Source: Sunxiuqinia sp963677175 (GTDB lineage: Bacteria > Bacteroidota > Bacteroidia > Bacteroidales > Prolixibacteraceae). Taken from it: a stretch of DNA of 64,000 nucleotides. The first letter of the stretch is position 1, and every line of letters starts with the position of its first letter. The notes under the pieces were generated by a model that searched no databases, was not told the origin of the DNA, and saw only the letters and a program-made list of their open reading frames with translations. The stretch covers positions 744,001 through 808,000 of the forward strand of contig CAXXES010000004.1 of assembly GCA_963677175.2 (NCBI GenBank). The letters run 5' to 3'. Shown in pieces: positions 54,050 to 62,194 of the stretch. Both the position numbers and the translations under genes were made by a program.

Positions 54050-54781
54050 ATGAAAGTTAGGAATATGGCCTTAAGCAGGCTGAACAATGAGGAGCATTGC
54101 CAGTTTCATACTGAATTTGAGGAACTGGTTACCGGGTATACCCCGGAGACACTGAACGTTACTGAGGACTATGCGGCTTATCTGCCGGTGTTATCAACAG
54201 AGAAAGAGGTGCTGAACATTTTGGTGACGAGTGCTTTTACCAACGAGAAGGAGGATGCTGACCGGTACCGGGACTCGATTGCTCGCGGAATTACGAATCT
54301 GGTTAAATCGGCTACCAAACATTTTAACCCCGAAGTACGGAAAGCCGCTTCGCGCATTCAGATCGTGCTGGATGAATATGGTAATATTATGAAACGCTCG
54401 TATGTTGAAGAAACTGCGGCGGTCTCCAGCCTGACCAGCAGGTTGGAGAGCGACTATGCCGATGATGTAGCCTTGGTAGGGTTAGCCCCCTGGATAACCG
54501 AATTGAAGGCAGCAAACCAAGGGTTTCAGGATGTGGAGAAGCAGCAGAATGACGAGGAAATCGCAAAGGGAATCTGGCGGATGAAGGAAATCCGGGTGGA
54601 AGTGGACGCGGCTTACCGCAAACTCGTTGACCGCATCAACGCGTCGATCATTATTAATGGCGAAGAACTTTACGTTGACTTTGTGAATGAAGTGAACCAA
54701 AGGATTGAGAATTATACTAACATCATAGCTCGCAACAAAGGAAATCGCAACCGGAGTAGCAAAAACAAGGGGTCGAAATAA
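54050..54781 (+). CDS. DUF6261-like helical protein, with 42-bp array upstream
   Basis: 243 residues, almost all alpha-helical, no signal peptide. The sequence fits the pattern I know for Bacteroidota DUF6261: early LSRLNNEEHCQFHTEFEELV, NPEVRKAASRIQIVLDEYGN, EETAAVSSLTSRL, VGLAPWITELKAANQGF, and EVDAAYRKLVDRINA. A Lys/Arg/Asn-rich tail (RNKGNRNRSSKNKGSK) could contact nucleic acid. Start at the first ATG; the ATG five codons later is also possible. The 42-bp tandem array ends about 75 bp upstream, in the same arrangement as the array and gene at 17987-19110. Function unknown. Confidence 0.85.
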   Translation: MKVRNMALSRLNNEEHCQFHTEFEELVTGYTPETLNVTEDYAAYLPVLSTEKEVLNILVTSAFTNEKEDADRYRDSIARGITNLVKSATKHFNPEVRKAASRIQIVLDEYGNIMKRSYVEETAAVSSLTSRLESDYADDVALVGLAPWITELKAANQGFQDVEKQQNDEEIAKGIWRMKEIRVEVDAAYRKLVDRINASIIINGEELYVDFVNEVNQRIENYTNIIARNKGNRNRSSKNKGSK

Positions 54782-54799
54782 TTCGTTAATCCCCTGTAG

Positions 54800-54850
54800 A
54801 AAAACAGGCCTGCGAAAAACCCGACTTGGTGTTTTGCAGGCCTGTTTTTT
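54800..54850. terminator. Strong bidirectional terminator after DUF6261-like gene
   Basis: AAAAACAGGCCTGC (54800-54813) pairs with GCAGGCCTGTTTTT (54836-54849). AAAAC and GTTTT extend it inward, with a T-run beyond. Between converging genes. Confidence 0.9.
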
Positions 54851-54860
54851 TTATGCCTCT

Positions 54861-55850
54861 TTAGCTGTTGGAATTGTGATTGAGCTGTATCGGAACAGAT
54901 CGCATCTTCAACAGCGTTCCCACCTTGCTTTTAAATTTGGTCCGCCCCGTGTCAACAACGTTGAGTAAGCCAGGTGTGAGCGAAATTTTCAACGGTGACT
55001 TGAAAATATAAGGTTCCCCATCAACATGAATCTTTGTTTCCGGGGTATGTATCTCAACTTCTTCCTTACAGGAGATTATCTGGATGTCTTTTTTAGGGTT
55101 TAGTATTCCGGTAAGCAGTTTAAAAGCAAAAATGGGGAACATCCAGCGTGGAAACGGGGGCACCAGAACCAGATCAAAATAGCCGTCGGTTGGATTTGCT
55201 GATGGTAGAATCACAACATTGTAGCCGAACTGTCGGTTATTGGCGATGTTGATCATGAAAAAGCTGCCGGTTATGGTTTCATTCTTCAGTTGAATGGTGG
55301 CATCGATCGGTTTAAATGACCAGATTGTTTTAACTGCGCTTATAAAATAGTTCCAGAAACCACGTCTTTTTTGTTTGGAGAACTGGTGGGCAACGGCACT
55401 GTCGAAGCCAATGCCCGAAAGGTGGAACATGTAACACTCGTTTAGTTGAATAAGATCTGCCTTTAGCACTTTTCCCTGTTTAATGGATTTAATCAACCGT
55501 CGGATATTTTTGTCAAAACCAAATTCACGGGCAAAGCCATTGCCTGATCCACTAGGAAAGACGGCCAGTGTTTTGTCGCTTCCAGCCAGGGTTGAGGCTA
55601 CTTTATTCACCGTGCCATCGCCTCCTGCAACAACAAAGACCTGGTAGTTTTCGAATTCAGATTGAATAATTCCAGGACTGTGTTTGCTCTTTGCGATTAC
55701 CCGGACATCGAGAATTGACCGGTAAGGCTCAAGCTTTCGAAGCAATTTTCGGGCATTTCGCTTTCCGGCATTGGGATTAATCAAAAACAGGATCTCGGCT
55801 GGGGCAGCCATATGTTTGCGTGTTGGGTTGATGAAGTATTTTTTTACCAT
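54861..55850 (-). CDS. Diacylglycerol/lipid kinase family protein
   Basis: 329 residues (or 316 from the ATG at 55811, MAAPAEILFLINPNAGKRNA, which better fits the family start). NAD-kinase-like fold: ILFLINPNAG at the start, the GGDGTVNKVAS nucleotide motif (about 77) and PSGSGNGFARE (about 101), then GIGFDSAVA. Phosphorylates a lipid alcohol such as diacylglycerol or a sphingoid-like base. Substrate not predictable; cytoplasmic membrane face. Confidence 0.88.
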   Translation of the reverse strand: MVKKYFINPTRKHMAAPAEILFLINPNAGKRNARKLLRKLEPYRSILDVRVIAKSKHSPGIIQSEFENYQVFVVAGGDGTVNKVASTLAGSDKTLAVFPSGSGNGFAREFGFDKNIRRLIKSIKQGKVLKADLIQLNECYMFHLSGIGFDSAVAHQFSKQKRRGFWNYFISAVKTIWSFKPIDATIQLKNETITGSFFMINIANNRQFGYNVVILPSANPTDGYFDLVLVPPFPRWMFPIFAFKLLTGILNPKKDIQIISCKEEVEIHTPETKIHVDGEPYIFKSPLKISLTPGLLNVVDTGRTKFKSKVGTLLKMRSVPIQLNHNSNS

Positions 55851-55999
55851 GGTGCTGACTTTTTACTTTAAACAGCAGGATGACAAATGAGGTTTCACTA
55901 AAAGGATGTATTTGAGAAAATAAAAGGATAGGTTAACGTTAATTTAAAGTAGGCTTACGCGATGAGCGAAAGGAGAGTTGCGGTAAATGTTTTGAAAAA

Positions 56000-56818
56000 C
56001 TAAAAAACTTTGGGTTGGTTGTTTTCGTGAATCTTGAGTTTATACTCATCCATATTGTCCGGCGACAGGATTTCAGTGACCTGTATAAAAGGCAATGGTT
56101 TTAAACGGTCTTTTTGTTCCTCATCAAACGGTCGGCGTGTAAAATTTTTGAACCACTCATAAAGGTTGTCGTCGTTGTACACCCGGTGGATATCGTGTCC
56201 TTTTCCTGCTAAGCGGCTATAAACAACGGGTGCCTCGCGGGCTTTTAATGCTTCCACCATTCTGTCGGACCGAACAACTGGAACCAGTTTGTCTTTTGCC
56301 CCATGAAATACCCAAATGGGTAGGTGTGCCAGGTTTTCAACCCATTCGTCTTTTGCTCCACCACAAAGCGGGGCTATGGCTGCAAATTTGTGCGGATAGC
56401 GGTTGGCCAGCTCCCAGGTGCCAAAACCACCCAAGCTCATCCCGGTGAGGTACACGCGCGATGGGTCAATCCGGTGTTGCGCACTGACCTCGGCAAAAAT
56501 GGTGTCGAGCCAATTTTCGCTGGCCCAGTTTTTACCCCACGGACATTGCGGTGCCACAACAATAAAGTCGAGCTGTTTGCCTTTATCTAAAAAGTAGGGC
56601 AGGCCGTAGCGCTTGATCCGATTGATGTCGGTTCCGGAAACGGAGCGGCCATGCAGGTAAAAAATCACCGGCAACAGTTCATTCTTTAAACTGTCGTAAT
56701 TTTCAGGAAGAAAAGTCAAGTAATTGTACCTGACTTTTTTGTCGATATTTTGTGCTTCTGTATGATGAGATATGGAAACTGTCACTACCAACAGCATCAC
56801 AACGACGATTCGACGCAT
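56000..56818 (-). CDS. Secreted alpha/beta-hydrolase (esterase/peptidase-like)
   Basis: About 272 residues from the ATG at 56818 (MRRIVVVMLLVVTVSISHHT), which begins a clear signal peptide; a start 16 codons upstream is also in frame. Oxyanion motif FYLHGRSV; nucleophile Ser in TGMSLGGFGTW; Asp in HGAKDKLVP; His in GKGHDIHR. Belongs to the phospholipase/carboxylesterase and prolyl-oligopeptidase-like group seen in Bacteroidota, probably hydrolysing an ester in the periplasm. Substrate unknown. Confidence 0.85.
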   Translation of the reverse strand: MRRIVVVMLLVVTVSISHHTEAQNIDKKVRYNYLTFLPENYDSLKNELLPVIFYLHGRSVSGTDINRIKRYGLPYFLDKGKQLDFIVVAPQCPWGKNWASENWLDTIFAEVSAQHRIDPSRVYLTGMSLGGFGTWELANRYPHKFAAIAPLCGGAKDEWVENLAHLPIWVFHGAKDKLVPVVRSDRMVEALKAREAPVVYSRLAGKGHDIHRVYNDDNLYEWFKNFTRRPFDEEQKDRLKPLPFIQVTEILSPDNMDEYKLKIHENNQPKVF

Positions 56819-56926
56819 ATTTTTTTCTGAATTGATGTTGTGAATATAGAAAAAACTTGTGTTCAAGATTCATCACATTGATATTTCTCTAACCAATAAC
56901 CAATGACTAATAACTAATCAACGAAC

Positions 56927-57529
56927 TTACTTGTGTCGTTTTTTCAGTTCCCGGGCCAAATCTTCAATTCGATAGCCTTTGTGGGTAAGCAGCACAATCA
57001 AGTGGTAAAGCAAATCGGCTCCTTCGTACAAAAAGTTTTCATCGTCGTTGGCCATCGCACCAATAATGGTTTCAACAGCTTCTTCGCCCACTTTTTGGGT
57101 AATGGTACGCGTTCCTTTTGTAAATAGCGAGGTGGTGTACGAACCTTCGGGCATTTCCTTTTTGCGTTGGTCAATAAAATTCTGCAGGTGTTTAATGAAA
57201 GCCAAATCATCCAACTCGTTGGTTTCGTTCCAGCAGGTGTCGCTACCCGTGTGGCAAACCGGGCCAACCGGGTTTACTTTGATCAGCAAGGTGTCATCAT
57301 CGCAGTCTGGCGTGATGGAAACGACATTCAAAAAGTTGCCGCTTTCTTCGCCTTTGGTCCACAGCCGGTTTTTGGTACGGCTAAAGAAAGTGACCTTTCC
57401 GGTTTCCTCGGTTTTGGCCAGCGCTTCTTCGTTCATAAAGCCCAGCATCAACACTTTGTTGGTTTGGTTATCTTGAATAACGGCCGGGATGAGGCCGTTC
57501 TGTTTTGAGAAATCTAGTTTTTTGTTCAT
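56927..57529 (-). CDS. hisIE: Bifunctional phosphoribosyl-AMP cyclohydrolase / phosphoribosyl-ATP pyrophosphatase
   Basis: 200 residues. The HisI domain (about 1-105: FFSRTKNRLWTKGEESGN, DCDDDTLLIKVNP, CHTGSDTCW) binds zinc and magnesium; the HisE domain (about 110-200: SYTTSLFTKGTRTITQKVGE, AVETIIGA) is the helical pyrophosphatase. Catalyses steps 2 and 3 of histidine biosynthesis. Last his gene of the operon. Confidence 0.96.
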   Translation of the reverse strand: MNKKLDFSKQNGLIPAVIQDNQTNKVLMLGFMNEEALAKTEETGKVTFFSRTKNRLWTKGEESGNFLNVVSITPDCDDDTLLIKVNPVGPVCHTGSDTCWNETNELDDLAFIKHLQNFIDQRKKEMPEGSYTTSLFTKGTRTITQKVGEEAVETIIGAMANDDENFLYEGADLLYHLIVLLTHKGYRIEDLARELKKRHK

Positions 57530-57584
57530 GTATTTTTTTGTGTTTTAATCGACATACGTCTCTCGTAAGATTGATTTCAGTTCC

Positions 57585-57671
57585 TTAATCTCTTTTAAAT
57601 TCAGCAAACGAGTATCCATCGATGTATTCTGCAATACGGGTCATGGCATGCAAGAGGTCTTGAAGATACAT
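57585..57671 (-). pseudogene. Possible HEPN-toxin remnant downstream of nucleotidyltransferase gene
   Basis: A 28-codon frame (MYLQDLLHAMTRIAEYIDGY, then SFAEFKRD) looks like the start of DUF86/HepT-type HEPN proteins, which normally follow MntA-type nucleotidyltransferases. The remaining ~85 residues, including the RxxxxH RNase motif, are missing. So the NTase at 57700 appears to have lost its toxin partner. Confidence 0.5.
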
Positions 57672-57699
57672 TTTATATGTCCGGTCGTGCTGTTTCAAT

Positions 57700-57996
57700 T
57701 TACACGTAGTTGACTTGTTTCAGAATACTTTCTTTTATTTGTTCTTTTAAGGCATTTTTTGTGACCAGATCTATCTTTCTGTCAAATATTTTTTCCAGAT
57801 AGATTTCGAGTGAAAAGAATTTCCATCCAATCGGCTTTTCAAGTTCGACGAGAAGGTCAATGTCACTTTCATCGGTATAACTCTCATCGGAGAATGAGCC
57901 AAATAAACCAATTTCCCTGACGGAATAATCTTTGTGAAGAGTTGGTTTTAACTCTTTTAGTTTGGATAGTATTTCATTTTTTGTAAGCATATTCAA
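57700..57996 (-). CDS. Minimal nucleotidyltransferase (MntA-type antitoxin-like)
   Basis: 98 residues. Motifs of the small NTases that pair with HEPN toxins: IGLFGSFSDESYTDESDIDL (GSFS..D.D, about 30-49) and the second Asp region DRKIDLVT (about 73-80). In intact systems it AMPylates the HEPN toxin. Here it lies in the his operon between hisF and hisIE, with only a relic of a toxin gene downstream. Confidence 0.85.
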   Translation of the reverse strand: MNMLTKNEILSKLKELKPTLHKDYSVREIGLFGSFSDESYTDESDIDLLVELEKPIGWKFFSLEIYLEKIFDRKIDLVTKNALKEQIKESILKQVNYV

Positions 57997-58040
57997 AGAT
58001 AATCATTTTAAAAATACTGTCGCCGTCTCTTTCCAACAGG

Positions 58041-58793
58041 TTAGCGTATTGGAATACGTTTACTCTTCAAATAACTTTTCAAATCGGGAATGGCAATTTC
58101 CTTGTAATGGAAGATGCTGGCAGCCAGTCCGGCGTCAGCTTTTCCTTTGGTAAATACATCCACAAAATGGTCCATGCTTCCGGCACCTCCCGACGCAATG
58201 ATGGGGATTTTCAGCATATCGGCCATTTTTGCCAACTCTTCATTGGCAAAGCCGGCTTTGGTACCATCGTGATCCATTGAGGTGAACAGGATTTCGCCGG
58301 CACCGCGGTCTTCGGCTTCCTTAGCCCAGCTAAACAGCTCCTTGTCGGTTGGAATGCGGCCGCCATTGACGGTCACCGTCCAGTGCCCGTCGTAGTCTTT
58401 AGCATCAATCGCCACAACCACAAATTGGGTTCCGAAGTTTCTGGCCAAATCATCAATCAGTTGCGGGTTGCGCACCGCCGATGAATTGATGCTCACTTTG
58501 TCGGCTCCGGCACTCAACAGCGCTTCGGCATCTTTGATTTCACTGATTCCACCACCAACGGTGAATGGGATGTTCAATTCGCGGGCAATGCGCTTCACCA
58601 GTTCCACAAAGGTTTTGCGGCCTTCATGGGTGGCGGTGATGTCAAGAAAGACCAGTTCGTCGGCTCCTTGCCCGGCGTACAGCGCACCCAGTTCAACCGG
58701 GTCGCCCACGTTTTGTATGTTGACAAAGTTTATACCTTTCACGGTCTGACCGTCTTTAATATCCAGGCATGGTATGATTCGTTTTGCTAGCAT
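58041..58793 (-). CDS. hisF: Imidazole glycerol phosphate synthase, cyclase subunit
   Basis: 250 residues, TIM barrel. Start MLAKRIIPCLDIKDGQTVKG; catalytic Asp residues in PCLDIKDG (about 11) and FTSMDHDGTKAGF (about 180), with VGGGISEI and ASGGAGSMDH phosphate loops. Uses ammonia from HisH to make IGP and AICAR. Between hisA and the small NTase gene. Confidence 0.97.
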   Translation of the reverse strand: MLAKRIIPCLDIKDGQTVKGINFVNIQNVGDPVELGALYAGQGADELVFLDITATHEGRKTFVELVKRIARELNIPFTVGGGISEIKDAEALLSAGADKVSINSSAVRNPQLIDDLARNFGTQFVVVAIDAKDYDGHWTVTVNGGRIPTDKELFSWAKEAEDRGAGEILFTSMDHDGTKAGFANEELAKMADMLKIPIIASGGAGSMDHFVDVFTKGKADAGLAASIFHYKEIAIPDLKSYLKSKRIPIR

Positions 58794-58796
58794 GTT

Positions 58797-58832
58797 TTAA
58801 ATTCCAAATTCCAGGTTTCAAATTCCAAGTTG
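58797..58832. repeat. TTCCAA-type simple repeat between hisF and hisA
   Basis: About 36 bases of AATTCCAA/TTTCAA/TTCCAGG motifs, like the string at 34590-34620. Non-coding. Confidence 0.5.
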
Positions 58833-58881
58833 AAGTGCATCCGTTCGAAGTTCATAAGTGAAATGTGGCGTACAAATGTAC

Positions 58882-59655
58882 TTATGCACTTATGAACTTG
58901 CTTATCTCCTTCAAGCTTATCTTATTCTCATAAATGGCCTTTCCGGTGATTACGCCGGGGACGTCCATTTCGTCGAGTTCGTGGATGTCTTTCATTGAGG
59001 CGATGCCGCCGCTGGCAATTAGTTCCAGGCCTTCAAATTGGTCCATGATTTCTTTGTACAAGTCGATGCTGGGGCCGGTGAGCATGCCATCGCGGGCAAT
59101 GTCGGTGGAGATTACTTTCCGAATTCCCTGGCTGGTGTAGCTTTCAATAAATTCGAGAATGGACAATTCCGATACTTCCTGCCAACCACTCACCGCGATC
59201 ATTTTGTCTTTGGCATCGGCTCCCAGAATGATTTTTTCGGCTCCATAAGTTTCAATCCAGCTCAGGAACGTTTCGCGGTCTTTTACAGCAATGCTGCCCC
59301 CCGTGACCATTTGCGCGCCGCTTTCAAAAGCGATTTTCAAATCTTCGTCAGTTTTAAGTCCGCCGCCAAAATCTATGATTAAGCTGGTTTTCGAAGCAAT
59401 GGTTTCCAACACCTTGTGATTGACGATGTGTTTGGCTTTGGCGCCATCCAGATCAACCAGATGCAGCCGGGTGATTCCGGCGTCTTCAAACATTTTGGCT
59501 ACTTCCAACGGGTTTTCGTTGTACACCGTTTTTTGGTTGTAGTCGCCTTGTGACAGGCGGACGCATTTGGCGTCAATGAGATCAATTGCTGGGATGATGG
59601 TTATTTTATTAGTTCCTGAGTTCCTGAGTTCCTGAGTTCCTGAGTTTTGTTGCAT
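58882..59655 (-). CDS. hisA: ProFAR isomerase HisA
   Basis: 257 residues. (beta/alpha)8 barrel: TIIPAIDLIDAKCVRLSQGD with the catalytic Asp (about 25), DLDGAK, GGGLKTDEDL, STDIARDGMLTGPS (second catalytic Asp, about 148) and ASGGIASMKDI. The N-terminal ~16 residues (MQQNSGTQELRNSGTN) are not part of the fold; they are encoded by an 8-bp simple repeat (59611-59646) next to the only ATG. Without that repeat there is no normal start, so translation must run through it or begin at a rare codon. Confidence 0.93.
   Translation of the reverse strand: MQQNSGTQELRNSGTNKITIIPAIDLIDAKCVRLSQGDYNQKTVYNENPLEVAKMFEDAGITRLHLVDLDGAKAKHIVNHKVLETIASKTSLIIDFGGGLKTDEDLKIAFESGAQMVTGGSIAVKDRETFLSWIETYGAEKIILGADAKDKMIAVSGWQEVSELSILEFIESYTSQGIRKVISTDIARDGMLTGPSIDLYKEIMDQFEGLELIASGGIASMKDIHELDEMDVPGVITGKAIYENKISLKEISKFISA
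59611..59646. repeat. 8-bp simple sequence repeat (AGTTCCTG x 4.5) at the hisA start
   Basis: Four perfect copies of AGTTCCTG plus AGTT, lying inside the predicted first codons of hisA (minus strand). The unit length is not a multiple of three, so gain or loss of a unit would shift the ATG out of frame with the barrel. Confidence 0.85.
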
Positions 59656-59660
59656 TGTAA

Positions 59661-60029
59661 TTATTTTTCTGAGTTGTAATTATTGATTGAGTCAATAAAG
59701 GCTGATAACATTCTTTCAATTTCTCTTGAATCCTGATGCAATTCATCAAAATTTTTATCATCGAAAAATTTCAGATTTCTTGAAATTTCAAGTTGCGTCT
59801 GTAATTCAAAAAGTGATCCCATTGCTATTTGAAGAAAACGTTTAAGCTCTTTAGGGGACCTTCTTCCGAAACCTTCAGCAATATTTGAAGGTACCGATAC
59901 AGCACTTCTCCTGATTTGACTGGTTAATCCGTAATTTTCTTCATTTGGGAAAAACCTTGTTTGTGTATAAATTTTCGTTACAAACGGCATCGCTTTTTGC
60001 CATACTTTAATGTCTTTGTAAGTTTTCAT
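59661..60029 (-). CDS. Four-helix bundle protein (23S rRNA IVP-like)
   Basis: 122 residues. Recognised by KDIKVWQKAMPF at the start, GLTSQIRRSAVSVPSNIAEG (about 36-55) and FLQIAMGSLFELQTQLEIS (about 65-83). These small homopentameric helical proteins were first seen in rRNA intervening sequences. Their role is unknown. Its place within the his operon, between hisH and hisA, looks like insertion. Confidence 0.92.
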   Translation of the reverse strand: MKTYKDIKVWQKAMPFVTKIYTQTRFFPNEENYGLTSQIRRSAVSVPSNIAEGFGRRSPKELKRFLQIAMGSLFELQTQLEISRNLKFFDDKNFDELHQDSREIERMLSAFIDSINNYNSEK

Positions 60030-60106
60030 ATTTGTAAGTTTTTGGGGTTATTGCAACAAAAGAACTCAGGTACTGAGGAACTTTGTTACCCTGGTACTTT
60101 TATTTC

Positions 60107-60706
60107 TTACAGTTTCAAAAAGTTTTCTAATATTTTCGCGCCAACCGGGCCGCTTTTTTCGGGGTGAAACTGGGTGGCGTAAAAATTGTCTCTGTGCAGG
60201 GCCGCGCTAAACGGGTTGATATAATTGCTCAGGGCAGCGGTGTGCTCACCAACGGTGGCGTAGAACGAATGCACAAAATAAACAAACTGGTTGTCGAGCG
60301 ACTCGTCGAACAAGTTGCTTTTTAAGTTGGTGATGGTATTCCATCCCATGTGTGGTACTTTGGTTACGAACCCCATACCGGGTTCGGGGACAAAGCGTTT
60401 CACCTTTTCCTCGAAAATGCCCAGGCAAGGGGTGTCCCCTTCTTCGGAATGGCTGCACATGAGTTGCAAGCCCAGGCAAATGCCCAATACCGGCTGTGTC
60501 AGTGATGGAATCAGTTGATCCAGTCTTTCTTTTTTCAGATAAGCCATGGTGGTGCTGGCCTCGCCAACACCCGGAAAAATGACTTTGTCGGCTGCTTTAA
60601 TTTTTTCGTGATCGCCGGTGATTTCAGCCTGAATTCCCAAGCGGAGCAAAGCATTGCTGACTGATTCAATGTTACCTGCGTTGTATTTGATGATGACGAT
60701 GTTCAT
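60107..60706 (-). CDS. hisH: Imidazole glycerol phosphate synthase, glutaminase subunit
   Basis: 199 residues, class-I glutamine amidotransferase. Catalytic Cys in GICLGLQLMC (about 77), His and Glu in TQFHPEKSGP (about 180). Opening MNIVIIKYNAGNIESVSNAL is typical. Supplies ammonia to HisF. Confidence 0.96.
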   Translation of the reverse strand: MNIVIIKYNAGNIESVSNALLRLGIQAEITGDHEKIKAADKVIFPGVGEASTTMAYLKKERLDQLIPSLTQPVLGICLGLQLMCSHSEEGDTPCLGIFEEKVKRFVPEPGMGFVTKVPHMGWNTITNLKSNLFDESLDNQFVYFVHSFYATVGEHTAALSNYINPFSAALHRDNFYATQFHPEKSGPVGAKILENFLKL

Positions 60707-60757
60707 GAGTTTTTTTTAAGGTTAAACTTATGTACTGATGCACTTTGTACTGATGTA

Positions 60758-61288
60758 CTATTTCAACAGGTCATCAATTCCCTCCTTCATCTCGTTAAAT
60801 TCTTCCTCTTTATATAACCGTGTCATGTATACAATTTTTCCGGTTTTGTCGATGATGACATTGCGAGTTACGCCGGCACCTTTTTCGGCATACTGGTAAA
60901 AGATACCGCCTTTAGGATCCAACAGTAGGGGATAGGTAACCGGAATGTCTTTCGCAAATTTTTGCACTTTTTCCTTCGGCTCATCCAAGTCAATACCGAA
61001 TAAGGCAAAGTTTGGATTGTCTTTGTGCTTCTGCCAAATTTCTTTTTCGATGTGCGGCATTTCTTTGCGGCAAACGCCACACCAGCTTGCTGTAAACTGG
61101 AGCATGATGACTTTTCCATTGAAATCAGAAAGTTGGATTGTTTTTCCCTCAGCAGTTACTGTCGTAAAATCGGGGGCTTGTTGTCCAATCTTTACAATGT
61201 AGCCGTAGTCAGACGGAATCTTTTGATCCGAAACTTGAGCATGGATTGAGTGGGTCAGGAAAACAAACAGAATTACCAAATACTTCAT
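60758..61288 (-). CDS. TlpA/ResA-like thioredoxin-fold protein
   Basis: 176 residues with a signal peptide (about 1-17). Thioredoxin fold with FTASWCGVCRKEMPHIEKE, whose CxxC (CGVC) is the redox motif, and a later VTRNVIIDKTGKIVYM with a cis-Pro-less strand. Periplasmic thiol-disulfide exchange is the family role. It interrupts the his gene order and has no link to histidine synthesis. Confidence 0.88.
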   Translation of the reverse strand: MKYLVILFVFLTHSIHAQVSDQKIPSDYGYIVKIGQQAPDFTTVTAEGKTIQLSDFNGKVIMLQFTASWCGVCRKEMPHIEKEIWQKHKDNPNFALFGIDLDEPKEKVQKFAKDIPVTYPLLLDPKGGIFYQYAEKGAGVTRNVIIDKTGKIVYMTRLYKEEEFNEMKEGIDDLLK

Positions 61289-61299
61289 ACTTTCTATTT

Positions 61300-62184
61300 T
61301 TAATTGAAAACGACCGTCCGATTGTTGTATACGAGAACTTTTCGCTGCAGGTGTTTAAACACCGCATTGGAAAGTACAATTTTTTCCAGGTCGCGGCCTT
61401 TTCGGATCAGACTTTTAATGGTATCCACATGGCTGCATTGTGTCACGCCCTGCTCAATGATCGGCCCGGCATCCAAATCGCTGGTGACATAGTGGCTGGT
61501 GGCACCGATGAGCTTTACACCACGCGCATGTGCGGCATGGTAGGGCTTTGCTCCGGCAAACGCCGGCAAAAACGAATGGTGGATGTTGATGATTTTGTTT
61601 GGGTATTGCGAAACAAAATCTTTCGATAAGATTTGCATGTAACGGGCCAATACGATGAAATCGATTTTGTGTTTTTTAAGTAAGGCTAGTTCTGCGGCTT
61701 CCTGTTCAGCCTTGTTTTCGTTTGTCATGGGCATGTGTTCGAATGCAATGCCAAAACGCTCGGCTACGGGGCGCATAGTTTCGTGGTTGCTGACGATCGC
61801 CGGAATTTCAACATCCCATTCTCCGGCGGTGTAGCGCGACAGGATATCAAACAGGCAATGCGACATTTTGGATACAAAAATAGCCATCCGGGGCACATCT
61901 TCAGAAAAATAAAGTTTCCAGTTCATTTCCAGTTTCGAACCAATCAGCGTATTGAAATATTCTCCAATTTTTTCGGATGGAATCGCGAAATCTTTCAACT
62001 CCCATTCCACACGCATGTAAAAGATCTTTTCAACCCGGTCAACATGCTGATCCAGGTTAATGATGTTTCCGTTGTTCTTGTTCAGAAACTCAGTAACGGT
62101 AGCCAGTATCCCCTGCTTGTCGGGGCAGTGAATCAACAGAATGGCTGTATTCTTTTTCTCACGTAAGGGTTTGATACTCTTCAT
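61300..62184 (-). CDS. purU: Formyltetrahydrofolate deformylase
   Basis: 294 residues. N-terminal ACT domain (about 12-90, LIHCPDKQGILATVTEFLNK) and formyltransferase-like catalytic domain (about 100-294) with NIHHSFLPAFAGAKPYHAAH (catalytic Asn/His) and LIGATSHYVTSDLDAGPII (catalytic Asp). Releases formate from 10-formyl-THF. It sits 10 bp from hisB; one-carbon metabolism and histidine/purine synthesis are linked through AICAR, so co-expression is plausible. Confidence 0.94.
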   Translation of the reverse strand: MKSIKPLREKKNTAILLIHCPDKQGILATVTEFLNKNNGNIINLDQHVDRVEKIFYMRVEWELKDFAIPSEKIGEYFNTLIGSKLEMNWKLYFSEDVPRMAIFVSKMSHCLFDILSRYTAGEWDVEIPAIVSNHETMRPVAERFGIAFEHMPMTNENKAEQEAAELALLKKHKIDFIVLARYMQILSKDFVSQYPNKIINIHHSFLPAFAGAKPYHAAHARGVKLIGATSHYVTSDLDAGPIIEQGVTQCSHVDTIKSLIRKGRDLEKIVLSNAVFKHLQRKVLVYNNRTVVFN

Positions 62185-62194
62185 ATATTAAAAA

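Noticed and set aside
53460..54060. Several overlapping open frames of 97-192 codons on both strands
   Set aside because: All come from the 42-bp array, whose units lack stop codons in any frame.
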